Assembly: GCF_900009265.2 (NCBI RefSeq)
Contig: NZ_LR734992.1
Location: 119,320-183,319, forward strand
Reading direction: 5' to 3'
Length of the DNA stretch: 64,000 bases
From: Planktothrix paucivesiculata PCC 9631
GTDB lineage: Bacteria; Cyanobacteriota; Cyanobacteriia; Cyanobacteriales; Microcoleaceae
The position numbers and the translations under genes are program-made. Positions 1-9,095 of this stretch are shown here, in pieces (the first letter of the stretch is position 1; the number at the start of each line of letters is the position of its first letter). The notes below the pieces were generated by a model. That model did no database searches. It saw only the letters and a program-made list of their open reading frames with translations, and had not been told where the DNA came from.

Positions 1-1143
1 GAGATGGTGGCTATAAAACTGTTTTAAGGTTTGGGTTAATTCCTCTTGGAGTTGTGGAAGCTTGAACTGTTCAAACCATTCTGTTTGAGAAAGAGTTAAA
101 GAATGAGAATCTCCCGCTTCGGGAATTCCTGCCCAAGTTTCAAAGGAAATCAGGGTAGCTTGATTAAAGGTTTGAATATCAATTTCATCGATATCTAACC
201 CTTGAGATTTAAGTTGCTTTCCTTGACCCCAATCTCTAATTTCAAGGGTATATCCTAATCGTTTGATAAACTGATTAAGTTCTCGATATTGCCTCAAAAC
301 TTGGGGATTGAGGAGAGAACCGGCATCAGAATTTAAGACGATTCTTTCCGGTTGAATTTCTTCAAGAATCGCTTGGAATTGTTCAGGAGAATGATGCCAA
401 TTCACTCCCCCCGCACCGACTACGGTTAAGTGATGTCGCCGTGAAGCGATTAAGGGTTTTAACGTTCCCTCAATAAGGTCTAAGTTTCTGGAACTGGTTT
501 GATAGAACTGTAACGGCAGTTCTCCATTTTTTAAATGAGGCCGGACAAGGTGTTTATATTTGCCATCTTCTCGATTATCAGATGCGAGTTGAAACCCAAT
601 AATTAATCCCTTAAAACTGAATAAAGGAATGAGAAATCCATCATTTTTAATTTGTAAGGTTAGTCCATCGATACTGATACCTGGAAAATTAGGATTAACA
701 GGAATCATTAAATGTTGATAGCCAGTGACAGATTTAAAGCCAATTGCTTCAATATCTGCATCTGTTAATCCTCGATTGAGTAAAGATTGACGGTGACGGG
801 TACTTAATCCCAGTTGTTTGAGGAGTTTTCGAGCTTCTTTGTCTCGTTGTTCATCGGTTAAAGCGGTTGCTTGGCGCTTCCTCTGCTGTTTTTTTCGTTC
901 TTCTCGTTGTCGTTGCCATTGTTCTCGTTGTTGTTGGCGCTCTTGTTCGGTTTGGGACGTGACAGCGACGACCAGGGAACCCATACCTCCTGTGAGTTCC
1001 TTTTTCCAAACCCAGCCAGATGGGACATTATTTTTATCGGTTCGCAAACAGAGGACAGCGACATCGGACAAAATCTGACATCCGTGATCTTTTCCACAGA
1101 CGGGACAGGGATTGAGGCGATTGACGTAGTAAGCTTTAGCCAT
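1..1143 (-). CDS. Plasmid replication protein, CyRepA1-like (DUF3854/primase-type), 5' part only
   Basis: The frame read on the - strand from an ATG at 1143 stays open to the left window edge (381 codons visible), so only the N-terminal part is present. The N-terminus has a zinc-type cluster (NPCPVCGKDHGC, residues 11-22), then a charged Gln/Arg-rich helix, then a region with the look of the Toprim-like DUF3854 fold of cyanobacterial plasmid replication proteins (hydrophobic strands around LTVVGAGGVNW and ERIVLNSDAG). CyRepA1-family proteins combine such a domain with a C-terminal helicase part, which would lie outside the window. The role as replication initiator is inferred from this likeness and from the neighbouring relaxase. 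Family recognised from memory. Confidence 0.65.
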   Translation of the reverse strand, partial: MAKAYYVNRLNPCPVCGKDHGCQILSDVAVLCLRTDKNNVPSGWVWKKELTGGMGSLVVAVTSQTEQERQQQREQWQRQREERKKQQRKRQATALTDEQRDKEARKLLKQLGLSTRHRQSLLNRGLTDADIEAIGFKSVTGYQHLMIPVNPNFPGISIDGLTLQIKNDGFLIPLFSFKGLIIGFQLASDNREDGKYKHLVRPHLKNGELPLQFYQTSSRNLDLIEGTLKPLIASRRHHLTVVGAGGVNWHHSPEQFQAILEEIQPERIVLNSDAGSLLNPQVLRQYRELNQFIKRLGYTLEIRDWGQGKQLKSQGLDIDEIDIQTFNQATLISFETWAGIPEAGDSHSLTLSQTEWFEQFKLPQLQEELTQTLKQFYSHHL

Positions 1144-1835
1144 TAGCCTTCACCTCCGGTTGTCGTGTTGAGGGAGGCGAATGCTTTATCCCGTTGATGA
1201 ATTAGATAGGGATAATTTTTTTTTGTAGAGTTTTGTTGCGGTTTAGGGGGGTTAGGGTATAGAATCATAGTTAAGGTTTTTTAATGCACCCTTCAAGGGT
1301 GATGAACGTCCCACACCTTTGCCTTCGGTTAACTTGCTGGAGAAGCGTCGAAACTAATACAGCTTGTTAGAGATTAGGTTTTAGGTTGGGCTTTTTTCTG
1401 AAATAGTTAAAAATGACCGTGTAGCTGTTCGAGCAGTTACACGGTTTTGTTTTGATTGCAGAATCGACCCAGCCGATTGACCATACAGCCACCGAACCGT
1501 TGTGAGTTAGACTTTCCGGTTGGCATCTTGAATAGGTCAAGAATGACATTGAGTTCAGATGAAACCCTAGTAGAACTGGCCATAAGTTTTGACGAATAGT
1601 TAATTCTTTTTTCCAATATACTATAAATCTTTGAAAGCGGACACAATTTCTGCCATCAATGAGAACTATTGCTATTTTTTATGTTTTCAGACAATATTTT
1701 TTAGATAAAAAGATGTTGTTAATGTACTCTGTCTAAAAGAATATTTTTAACGATTGATTATCAGAGATAGTCTTATTTAAGCTGAGTCTCGGGTAGACAA
1801 AAATTATTTAAACAATAAAAATAGTTTATTGCTTA
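1144..1835. other. Non-coding region upstream of the replication gene
   Basis: About 690 bases between the relaxase stop and the start of the replication gene. Short open frames here overlap each other and look like chance. The region holds a strong hairpin-plus-T-run at 1416-1454, described separately, and AT-rich stretches around 1660-1835. It is a natural place for the rep promoter and copy-number control. No iteron array was recognised. Confidence 0.4.
1416..1454 (+). terminator. Strong hairpin with T-run in the rep leader
   Basis: A 12-bp stem (1416-1427 pairing with 1434-1445, one G-T pair) closes a 6-base loop TTCGAG and is followed by TTTGTTTT on the + strand. That is the form of an intrinsic terminator for a + strand transcript, antisense to the leader of the replication gene. 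It could end an antisense control RNA, or act as a structural element of the rep leader. Confidence 0.5.
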
Positions 1836-3524
1836 TTAGTTTAAGTTAATACCCTGAGTCCATTGTTCTAATTCTTGCTGTACTAAATTTCGAGTTTGAT
1901 CAGTTTCAGGTAATGAATTGTTTATTTCTGATTCTGAATTGATTAAAAGCTGATTCCAGCCTCCCATACCTGGATTAATTCGTTGAGCTTGCGGGAGAAT
2001 CTCAATAATTTGTTGAGAGACTTGCTCGCCGAATTCATCCCCTTTTAAACCAACGATTATAGTGGGAATATCCCTTAAAAAATCTATTGGTAATGAAGAT
2101 GGATCATCAATGCTTAAGTACAAGGTCGGTCTAATATTAAAATCAGGATCTAAAGCGATCGCAGACAAGGTTTCTATCGGATCACTGGTAATAATAGCTC
2201 GTTCAATATTATGTTGAGTGGCTATCCAGAAAATGCCTGTTTCGTCATCCTCAGTCTTAGCCAACGGCATTTTCAGATCAGGATTAATGGAAAATTTTCC
2301 ATTAGACTCTAAAGTACAAGTTCCCCTGTCCTCTCCAGCCAATGTGCGGAGGGTAAATACAGCACGGTTGTGTTCATCTGCATTAATCCATCCCTTGTCG
2401 TGTAACAAATCTATCAATTCAGACGGTAAACTGCTATTTTCTATCAATCTTTCTCGTAAAAGTTGCCAAGGTGATGTTAAATTCTGCTGATGATTTTCTA
2501 AAGTTTCAGTAGGTTGAATTGTTTCAGTAAGTTGAATTGAAGGATCATCAATAGAGTCTGATTGTATTAAGTTAAAGTTGCTATTATCGAGATCCTCTAC
2601 AGGTTGATTGACTAGATTCTCATCAGTCCAATTTGATAAGGCTAAATTATCTGGGTTAGTTTGTGGGTTAAATAAATCATTAAAAGATGTATTATTTAAC
2701 TCAACAAATTGAGAATTTTGGCTATTATCTAAACCACTAAAGATTTCTTCAATTTCTTCTGAGTTTAAGTTAGAATAATATCTAACTCCTCGATATTTTT
2801 GAAGTCCTTTGAAGGTGTAAGATTTCCCTAAATGAGTGCCACTAAAAGCAACATCACCCAACTTATAACTAATCCCTAATTCTTGGCGGGGTGTCGGTTT
2901 AATTCTAACACTAATTCCTTGCTGGGTCAGCCGATCAACTAAAACCATCATTTCAGGTTGGTCAATTGTAGCTTGATCAAGAACGGTTTGTAGTTGCTCT
3001 CTAGTGCTAGTTTCTCCAGTTCTAGCTAATTGTCTACATTCGCCTGTGGTGGGAGAACGACGTTCTTTTTCCCAACTGCGGACAGTGGGTGTTAACCCAT
3101 ATTTTTCTTCTAATTGTTCAATTAATTTCTCACTGCGTCGATAGTTCCAACTATCAGAGACACAATTGCCTTTAATATTTAATTTAATCCGACTCGCCGC
3201 AATATGAATATGATCATGATCACAATCTGTATGGCGAATAATTGCAAATTGATTTTGATCAAATCCCATTCCTTTGAGATAATCTAAACCAATATCAAGC
3301 CATTGAGCATCGGATAAAGCTTCACTCTTGGGAACACTTAAAGCTGCATGATAAACCGGTTTTTGCACTCGATTGTTCAAATGGAGAAAAGAGCGAAACT
3401 CCACAGCTAATTCTTGTGGTGTTTTTCCCATCATATTGCTTCCAATCAAAGAAGCACCTTCTTTAGAAAAGAGGTAATTGAGCAGTTTGGTGAAGTTTTT
3501 ACCGATGATTTGTTTGCCAATCAT
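1836..3524 (-). CDS. Relaxase / mobilization nuclease with C-terminal Toprim-like region
   Basis: A 562-residue protein. Residues about 1-150 form a MobA/VirD2-type relaxase domain with the three-histidine metal motif in RHTDCDHDHIHIAASRI (His103, His105, His107) and a candidate catalytic tyrosine at Tyr17, as in MOBP-like relaxases. The C-terminal third (from about 340) resembles the DUF3991/Toprim domains that often follow cyanobacterial relaxases. The enzyme would nick the plasmid at oriT and lead the strand into a recipient. No accessory nicking protein was recognised beside it. The start ATG at 3524 is the first in frame. One copy of the recurrent TGGAAAATTTTCCA palindrome lies inside the gene at 2285-2304. 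Confidence 0.85.
   Translation of the reverse strand: MIGKQIIGKNFTKLLNYLFSKEGASLIGSNMMGKTPQELAVEFRSFLHLNNRVQKPVYHAALSVPKSEALSDAQWLDIGLDYLKGMGFDQNQFAIIRHTDCDHDHIHIAASRIKLNIKGNCVSDSWNYRRSEKLIEQLEEKYGLTPTVRSWEKERRSPTTGECRQLARTGETSTREQLQTVLDQATIDQPEMMVLVDRLTQQGISVRIKPTPRQELGISYKLGDVAFSGTHLGKSYTFKGLQKYRGVRYYSNLNSEEIEEIFSGLDNSQNSQFVELNNTSFNDLFNPQTNPDNLALSNWTDENLVNQPVEDLDNSNFNLIQSDSIDDPSIQLTETIQPTETLENHQQNLTSPWQLLRERLIENSSLPSELIDLLHDKGWINADEHNRAVFTLRTLAGEDRGTCTLESNGKFSINPDLKMPLAKTEDDETGIFWIATQHNIERAIITSDPIETLSAIALDPDFNIRPTLYLSIDDPSSLPIDFLRDIPTIIVGLKGDEFGEQVSQQIIEILPQAQRINPGMGGWNQLLINSESEINNSLPETDQTRNLVQQELEQWTQGINLN
2285..2304. repeat. Recurrent palindrome, copy 1 (TGGAAAATTTTCCA core)
   Basis: Perfect 20-bp palindrome TAATGGAAAATTTTCCATTA, inside the relaxase gene. 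It shares its 14-bp core with copies at 5590, 30210, 34143 and 34737. Confidence 0.7.
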
Positions 3525-3910
3525 TTGTTAAAATAATATATGTAATGGATAAATTTTAGTAGCTCAAGGAAACTACTTAAGAGCTTATTTATTCCTATTG
3601 CCACTGGCTTTTTAATTGTTGATTTATGATTTTTGGTTTCAGGTGGCTAAAGTTAGTCATGTTTAGCTTATTGGTTTTTAAGAAGGAAAACGCTCTATCT
3701 TACGGTCATCCTTTGCTAACTCGTAAATCAGCCAATCGGTTGATTTATTTTTTTCGGTTGCAACTTAATAGCTGGCTCAACAAATCTGTGAAGTCTGGAA
3801 ATCCCATATTTGCAGGAAAATTCTCATTTGTGTCAAGTTTTCTTGTAAAAAAACTTGACAACTATTGAAAAGGTTGAATAATGGAATTAGTGCGTATCCA
3901 GGTTTAGAGA
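3525..3910. other. Intergenic region between divergent relaxase and abiE genes
   Basis: This space separates the relaxase (left, - strand) from abiEi (right, + strand), so promoters for both should be here. A chance-looking 80-codon frame at 3626-3868 has no recognisable features. A small inverted repeat (CAAGTTTT/AAAACTTG around 3834-3857) sits just before a promoter-like -35. Confidence 0.4.
3855..3884 (+). promoter_or_regulatory. Candidate promoter of the abiE pair
   Basis: TTGACA at 3855-3860 followed after 18 bases by a weak TAATGG -10-like hexamer, about 26 bases upstream of the abiEi start. The small inverted repeat overlapping its left side could be the antitoxin operator, since AbiEi proteins of this type repress their own promoter. 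Sequence match only. Confidence 0.35.
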
Positions 3911-4639
3911 ATGAAAAGGAGCCGAGTTAATACCGCAGCGTTAATTCGTAGACAAATTGAAGAAGGAGGAGAAAGCTATTGGCGACACTCGGATTTCTCT
4001 AATCTGCCATCAGCAGCAGTTAGCAAAGCTCTCTGTAGACTGGTAGCAGATGGAGTTTTGGAACGAGTCAGCAAAGGGCTTTATTACCGTTCTCGCCCGA
4101 CTCGATTCGGTCGTAGTCGTCCTTCTCAACATGAAATCCAAAAGCTACTAACTAAACAGAATTTGCATCCGGCGGGATTAAGTGCTGCTAATTTACTGGG
4201 ATTTACAACTCAAAATTCAATCCAAGGTGAGTTTGCGACTTCTGCCAATAGTGTCCCTCGCACCCTGATTGGCTCTCGTGTCCGACTTTATACTCGCCGA
4301 CCTCAAACGTGGAATAACTTGGAAGCCACTGATGCTGCGCTGCTTGATTTCTTAAGATATAGGGGGAATTTGAGCGAGTTGTCCCCAGCAGAAACGAAGC
4401 GACGGTTACTGGATTATTTTCGAGATGGCGATCGCTTTGAACGATTAGTATCCGTAGCAGATGCAGAGCCTCCGCGAGTTCGAGCCATGCTCGGAGCAAT
4501 TGGTCAAGAACTAAGGAAAAGTCCACAAGAACTCGAAAAACTGCGAAATAGCTTAAATCCAGTTTCTCGATTTAATTTTGGGAAGTTAAGCAACCTGCGC
4601 TATGCCAAGGAGTGGCAAGCAAACCGTGAAACTATTTGA
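3911..4639 (+). CDS. abiEi: AbiEi-like antitoxin (DUF6088-type winged-helix protein)
   Basis: A 242-residue protein with an N-terminal winged-helix segment (residues about 10-60, including SNLPSAAVSKALCRLVADGV and the wing-like VSKGLYYR) typical of AbiEi antitoxins and transcriptional self-repressors. It overlaps the following nucleotidyltransferase gene by 38 bases, so the two are translationally coupled, as in type IV AbiE toxin-antitoxin pairs. It is expected to neutralise the toxin and bind the operon promoter. On a plasmid such a pair can serve maintenance, phage abortive infection, or both. Confidence 0.8.
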   Translation: MKRSRVNTAALIRRQIEEGGESYWRHSDFSNLPSAAVSKALCRLVADGVLERVSKGLYYRSRPTRFGRSRPSQHEIQKLLTKQNLHPAGLSAANLLGFTTQNSIQGEFATSANSVPRTLIGSRVRLYTRRPQTWNNLEATDAALLDFLRYRGNLSELSPAETKRRLLDYFRDGDRFERLVSVADAEPPRVRAMLGAIGQELRKSPQELEKLRNSLNPVSRFNFGKLSNLRYAKEWQANRETI

Positions 4640-5585
4640 ACACCCTGATTTTCATGATGCTGTGATAGCAGCTAGAGGACATTTTGCTCACCTAGGGCTA
4701 ACCGAGCAATTTATTGAGAAAGATTATTATGTTACTGAAGCTCTAAGAATTGTAGCAACTCGATGGCCAAGTCAAGTGATTTTCAAAGGCGGAACCAGCC
4801 TTTTGAAGGGATGGAAATTAATTGAGCGGTTTTCAGAAGATATCGACTTGTTTTTGAACCGACAAGCTTTTGTTCCTCCTCTAGGTGCCAATAGGGTTGA
4901 TCGAGAACTGGAGGCGATAGAAGCTGCTGTGGAAGATCATCTAGGTTTGACAGTCGAACCAACGTTGGGAAGAAGAAAGCGGGGGGTTTATCGCAATAGT
5001 TATTTTATCTATACTCAACAATTCTCGGGCATTGAGGCAATCGCCAATCGCATTTTCCTAGAAATGGGAACCCGCAGTGGCACTTACCCCACTCAAACTG
5101 TCCTGCTCTCCTCATATATAGCTGAGTTTCTAAACCACATCGGGCAAAGTCTAGATACAGAAGATGAATCACCTTTTCCCATGCTATTGCTGGATTTTCG
5201 GCGCACCTTTGTCGAGAAGTTATTTACGATCCACTCAAAGGTCATCAAGAGTCAGGAACAGGGGCAATTAATTGGGGCATATGCTAGACATTACTATGAC
5301 CTGTTTTGTTTAGCCAAGCAGCCTGAAGTGCAGAAACTACTTGAAAACGAGGAATACAGCCAGCTTAAAGAAGACTGTGATTGTATTAGTCGAGAATACT
5401 TTCCAGATTACAAGCCACCCGAAGCGATGAAATTTTCAAACAGCTTGGCTCTATTCCCAACGGGAAGCCTGCGCCAAACTCTCAAGAGAGAATATGAACA
5501 GCAATGCAGTAGGCTTTGCTATGGAAATTATCCAACTTGGGATGAGATAGAAGCTTGCTTTGAAGGACTTCGTAGCCAGCTTTAA
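4602..5585 (+). CDS. abiEii: AbiEii/AbiGii-family nucleotidyltransferase toxin
   Basis: A 327-residue nucleotidyltransferase. The signature runs from KGGTSLLKGW to FSEDIDLFL (residues about 63-86), giving the GS/T motif and the paired catalytic aspartates of the fold. Characterised homologues of the AbiEii group add nucleotides to tRNA ends and stop growth. The start at 4602 lies inside the 3' end of abiEi. The gene ends at a TAA at 5583-5585, four bases before a copy of the recurrent palindrome. Confidence 0.85.
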   Translation: MPRSGKQTVKLFEHPDFHDAVIAARGHFAHLGLTEQFIEKDYYVTEALRIVATRWPSQVIFKGGTSLLKGWKLIERFSEDIDLFLNRQAFVPPLGANRVDRELEAIEAAVEDHLGLTVEPTLGRRKRGVYRNSYFIYTQQFSGIEAIANRIFLEMGTRSGTYPTQTVLLSSYIAEFLNHIGQSLDTEDESPFPMLLLDFRRTFVEKLFTIHSKVIKSQEQGQLIGAYARHYYDLFCLAKQPEVQKLLENEEYSQLKEDCDCISREYFPDYKPPEAMKFSNSLALFPTGSLRQTLKREYEQQCSRLCYGNYPTWDEIEACFEGLRSQL

Positions 5586-5589
5586 TCTC

Positions 5590-5607
5590 AATGGAAAATT
5601 TTCCATT
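5590..5607. repeat. Recurrent palindrome, copy 2
   Basis: Perfect 18-bp palindrome AATGGAAAATTTTCCATT directly after the abiEii stop codon. Same core as at 2285, 30210, 34143 and 34737. Confidence 0.7.
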
Positions 5608-5857
5608 CCTACAATTAAGGTATTCTTGCGATTGCTACAAACAATTCCGGTTTCTACTTCTTGGTGCTTTTGCGGTTTGTATAGACGCTTGATCCCGCAG
5701 CAGTCCAACGTTTGGGAAAATTCTACGCCATAAGTTCTATTTTGCGGCTTTAGAGATTCGGACAATTGGTTGAGGGAGGGAGAGGGCGCAAAAGGGATAA
5801 CAAGTAGTAAGGATGCTGTAATGTCCTGTCAATCTACTTGTGGGGAAAACTTTTGAT

Positions 5858-7039
5858 ATGACTAAAACCTCTACAAATCTCACAGAGCCTGATATTACAG
5901 TGGCATTTGATTATGGAGGGTCGCTCACCAAGATTATCTTTGCGGGAAAAGACCGACAAGTTCGGCTTCTGTGCATGGAACCGGAAGTAGTATCTGTTCC
6001 ACGAGAGTCAATTTTGGGTTATACCAGAGACCAGTTAGGGTCAGCCGATCCTCAAAACACCGCTTGGGTTGCTTTCAGGAATGATTACAGAGCCGTTGGC
6101 TATTTGGCTAAACAAAGGTTTCATGCGAATGCGGGGCTATCGGAACTCAAGTATGAGCGGGCTTTACATAAAACTTTGGCGGCTTTGTGGGTGATTAAGG
6201 AAAAACAAAAACTACCTGGGAATTTTACAGTGGCGATCGCCGCGTTGTTACCCCCTGGAGAATATGAAGATCGAAGTCGGTTTGAGCGGGTACTGCGCGA
6301 AGCATTAGCAGATTATCAAACTCCGACGGGTCGCATGAGTGTGGAGTTATTGGTGTTTAATTGCAAACCCGAAGGAGGTGGCATTTATTTAATGCACAAC
6401 AAGAAAGCGGGTTCTGGAATTAAAGAACGGGTTTGTGCGATCGCTATGCTGGGCTACCGCAACGCGAGTCTGCTAGTTGCTCAACGGGGAGATGTGGCCC
6501 CTGGAAAAATGAGTGATTTGGGCTTTATTCGGATGGTCGAGAAAGTCTTGGTTAAAACATCGGGACAAACTGCGGAGCGATTAACCCCAGCAATTGTTAC
6601 CGCAGGGAGTGAATTTAAGGCGGCACCTTTAATGCGATTAGCCCGCAGCACGTCTCGGGAAGGGCGGGCGGAGGAAGTGCAGCAAATGCTCCTAGCTATC
6701 AAGGAAGCTCGTCCCGAATATGTCCGAAGTTTAACCAGTTGGTTAGATGAAAATTTACCCCCGGATTGTGATGAGTTGGTGTTTTGTGGAGGAACGGCCG
6801 CTTATTTCAAAAAAGAGTTAAACGAATACTACGATCGTCTCCCGATTATTTGGAATGCGGATATTTCTATTCCAGTTGTTTTGGATAAAAAAGGACTGGG
6901 CGATCGCCTCAGTGATGTTTATGGAATGTTTGTCTACTTTAAAACGGTTTTGAAGAAACAGTTCAATTCTAAGTCCTATAAATCCCTTGAGTCTTTGTCA
7001 GAAGGTTCCCAAAAGCAGGAGGTTAAGGCTCATGGCTAA
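5858..7039 (+). CDS. parM: ParM/StbA-like actin-family ATPase (plasmid segregation)
   Basis: A 393-residue actin-fold protein. It begins with a phosphate-1 loop (VAFDYGGSLTKIIF) and carries the later adenosine-binding glycine pair (ELVFCGGTAAYF) near residue 310. It fits the ParM/StbA family that forms filaments to push plasmid copies apart. The ATG at 5858 is chosen over an in-frame GTG at 5840 because the protein then begins close to the first strand. The gene overlaps the next small gene by 8 bases, the usual place of the adaptor (ParR-like) gene. No repeated centromere was recognised in 5608-5857. Confidence 0.75.
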   Translation: MTKTSTNLTEPDITVAFDYGGSLTKIIFAGKDRQVRLLCMEPEVVSVPRESILGYTRDQLGSADPQNTAWVAFRNDYRAVGYLAKQRFHANAGLSELKYERALHKTLAALWVIKEKQKLPGNFTVAIAALLPPGEYEDRSRFERVLREALADYQTPTGRMSVELLVFNCKPEGGGIYLMHNKKAGSGIKERVCAIAMLGYRNASLLVAQRGDVAPGKMSDLGFIRMVEKVLVKTSGQTAERLTPAIVTAGSEFKAAPLMRLARSTSREGRAEEVQQMLLAIKEARPEYVRSLTSWLDENLPPDCDELVFCGGTAAYFKKELNEYYDRLPIIWNADISIPVVLDKKGLGDRLSDVYGMFVYFKTVLKKQFNSKSYKSLESLSEGSQKQEVKAHG

Positions 7040-7445
7040 ACAAGAAAAGATAGATTTCGTTTGGCGATATCAACCTTTAAAAAATACAACTGATGGCGTG
7101 TTACTCACTTACCTTAAACAGAATGAAATTTTGCCCATCAGAGAAATGATTCTCCAGTCATTGCGAGCTTACTGGCTACCATTAGCTTATCAACGAACAG
7201 GGGAAATTAATTCAGTTGTGTTGGAACGAATGTTTAGAAAAGCCGTGTATGCCTTGGAGAAGCACGCTTTGTTTTTGTGTGACCAAGCGGGTATTGATTA
7301 TTCTTCCAATTTGCCACATCTTTACCGAGAAGATGGAATAAAAGCGACTTGGGATTCTGGTTTGATTCACTCTAATGAATTGACAACTGATAATTTATTA
7401 GAATTAGTAGGAGGCGATGAGTTTAATGATTCAGGTTTTTCATGA
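7032..7445 (+). CDS. Small protein in the ParR position, function unknown
   Basis: 137 residues, no family recognised. The ATG at 7032 overlaps the end of the actin gene and has a good ribosome site (AGGAGG, 7018-7023). A longer frame from a TTG at 6987 lies wholly within the actin gene and is less likely. The order actin gene - small gene matches ParM-ParR modules, so a DNA-binding adaptor is a reasonable guess, but no ribbon-helix-helix motif is obvious. Confidence 0.6.
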   Translation: MAKQEKIDFVWRYQPLKNTTDGVLLTYLKQNEILPIREMILQSLRAYWLPLAYQRTGEINSVVLERMFRKAVYALEKHALFLCDQAGIDYSSNLPHLYREDGIKATWDSGLIHSNELTTDNLLELVGGDEFNDSGFS

Positions 7446-7525
7446 TTAGAAGCTAAAAAAGTAAGGAGTTGATTAGAAGTAAAACCCATTTTTATTTCTA
7501 TAAAATCAAGTAATGGAGTAGCAAA

Positions 7526-8371
7526 ATGGCAGGTCGGAGTAGAAGAACCAAAGCTCAATTAGAACAGATAGACCCTACAACTGAACAAGCTGAAACATCA
7601 GGAGAAGTATCAATGACAGTAACAATAAAATCCCCAAGTCATTTAGGCGAAAATGGATTGGAGACTGTTGAGAAATACCCTACTAAAATTCATTTGATTG
7701 ATGGAGAAAAAGGCGGTGTAGGTAAGAGTTTATTTGCAAGGGTTTTAATCCAGTATTTTATGGATAAGAAATATCCTTTTTTAGCCGTAGATGCGGACAG
7801 ATCTAACCCCGATGTCTCTCGAATTTACGAAAGTGTTTGTCGGGAAGCTTTATTTAGTGAAGATGAGAAGAAATTTTATGAAGCGGACAAAATTTTTGAG
7901 TGGGCTTTTGACAATAGCATTATTGTCAATTTACCGGCTCAGGTTTATCCGGTGGTGACGAGTTGGATTGAAAAAAATAACTTAATTGAGTTAGGCAAAC
8001 AATCCCAAATTACATTTTGTAAGTGGTTTGTTTGTACAGGAGGTTACGATAGTGTGCAGTTATTTTTGAAATCAGTACAACATTTTGACAAAAAGATAGC
8101 TCATGTTTTAGTTCGTAATTTTGGGTTAGAGGACGATTGGAGTTCTGTAGAAGAAATGGAAGAAGTCCAAAATGTGATTAAAAAATATGATGTTAAAGTC
8201 ATTGATTTCCCTAAGTTTTATTCACGAGAAAGAAATGCCATTGATGCGAGGGGAATTACGTTTGAATTAGCTCGGAATAGTCAAGAATTTGGGGTATTGG
8301 GACGGCAACGAATTAAGTCGTTTATGTTATCAGCTTACGAGGCGTTTGAAACGACGGGGATGTTACCGTGA
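7526..8371 (+). CDS. ParA/MinD/TraL-like P-loop ATPase
   Basis: 281 residues with a deviant Walker A (EKGGVGKS, residues 61-68) and a following VDADRSNPD segment, as in ParA/MinD and the TraL/MobD-type plasmid ATPases. A 50-residue polar N-terminal extension precedes the ATPase. A GGAG ribosome site lies 8 bases before the ATG. The stop overlaps the next GTG start (GTGA), so the two products are probably made together. It sits downstream of the actin gene, away from the separate ParAB pair at 23-25 kb. Role in transfer or partition is inferred. Confidence 0.7.
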   Translation: MAGRSRRTKAQLEQIDPTTEQAETSGEVSMTVTIKSPSHLGENGLETVEKYPTKIHLIDGEKGGVGKSLFARVLIQYFMDKKYPFLAVDADRSNPDVSRIYESVCREALFSEDEKKFYEADKIFEWAFDNSIIVNLPAQVYPVVTSWIEKNNLIELGKQSQITFCKWFVCTGGYDSVQLFLKSVQHFDKKIAHVLVRNFGLEDDWSSVEEMEEVQNVIKKYDVKVIDFPKFYSRERNAIDARGITFELARNSQEFGVLGRQRIKSFMLSAYEAFETTGMLP

Positions 8372-9051
8372 GTTATGGTGCTGTTGATACTAAATCGTTA
8401 CTGGATATTGCTCTGGAAGGTCAATCCGAGGAATATCGGCGTAAGGTTTTGGAATTGGCTTTTAAGGGGAAAATTGAGCCAACTGACCCGATATTTTTGA
8501 TTTTATTAGCAACGGGGCGATTGGAAGTATTGATTCAAGAAAGCCCGAAACCAGAGGATTTTGAGTTAGCATTTGACCGTTGGGTAGGGCGGATTAATAA
8601 GACACTGGCAACTTATGAACGAGTAGCCGTTGAGAAGCAAGAAGGGCAAATTGCTGAGGCGGTGAATTCTCTGGTACGTCAGACGGAATTAACAAAAGTA
8701 GCGACTTCTGCCCGTTCGTTGATAGTGGCGGCGGGTATCTTATTGACGACGTTGGGTGTCGGTGCTTTGATGGGATGGATGGGTGTGCTTTGGTCACAAG
8801 GGGGGTTTGCGCCGGGGGAAGCGGTTCATCTGACTCAGGAACAGGCGGAGGCTTTGCGGTGGGCGACTAGCGGTGAGGGGAAGTTTGCTCGGAATTTGAT
8901 GAGGTGGAATTCGGATAGTTTGACTGATTTAGAGTGTAAAAAAGATGTTGAGCGCTTGGGGGTGACTTTGGAAGTTGCGGGTAGACCAGCTACTTCGGGG
9001 TTTTGTACGATTTGGGTGGAGCCAATAGAAAAACGTAGGTTTAAGGATTGA
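8368..9051 (+). CDS. One-transmembrane plasmid protein (DUF6753-like)
   Basis: 227 residues. The start is the GTG at 8368 that overlaps the stop of the ATPase gene. A single hydrophobic helix lies at about residues 114-140 (LIVAAGILLTTLGVGALMGW), with a predicted soluble helical N-terminal part and a C-terminal part of about 85 residues on the other side. It resembles a cyanobacterial plasmid family I recall as DUF6753, with no known function. Coupling to the ParA/TraL-like ATPase suggests a membrane partner for it. Confidence 0.55.
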   Translation: MSYGAVDTKSLLDIALEGQSEEYRRKVLELAFKGKIEPTDPIFLILLATGRLEVLIQESPKPEDFELAFDRWVGRINKTLATYERVAVEKQEGQIAEAVNSLVRQTELTKVATSARSLIVAAGILLTTLGVGALMGWMGVLWSQGGFAPGEAVHLTQEQAEALRWATSGEGKFARNLMRWNSDSLTDLECKKDVERLGVTLEVAGRPATSGFCTIWVEPIEKRRFKD

Positions 9052-9095
9052 CAATTAACGGATCAAATCCATATTCTGCGATAAGATTATTTAAG

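Noticed and set aside
818-1146. Several 79-91 codon frames on both strands
   Set aside because: They lie inside the replication-protein gene, which is read on the - strand from 1143 and gives a sensible protein with a zinc cluster. The others are shadows.
3626-3868. 80-codon frame upstream of the abiE genes
   Set aside because: No ribosome site, odd composition and no recognisable feature. It covers the likely promoter region of two divergent genes.
5840-5857. GTG start for the ParM-like protein
   Set aside because: It adds only six residues and lacks a ribosome site; the ATG at 5858 fits better.
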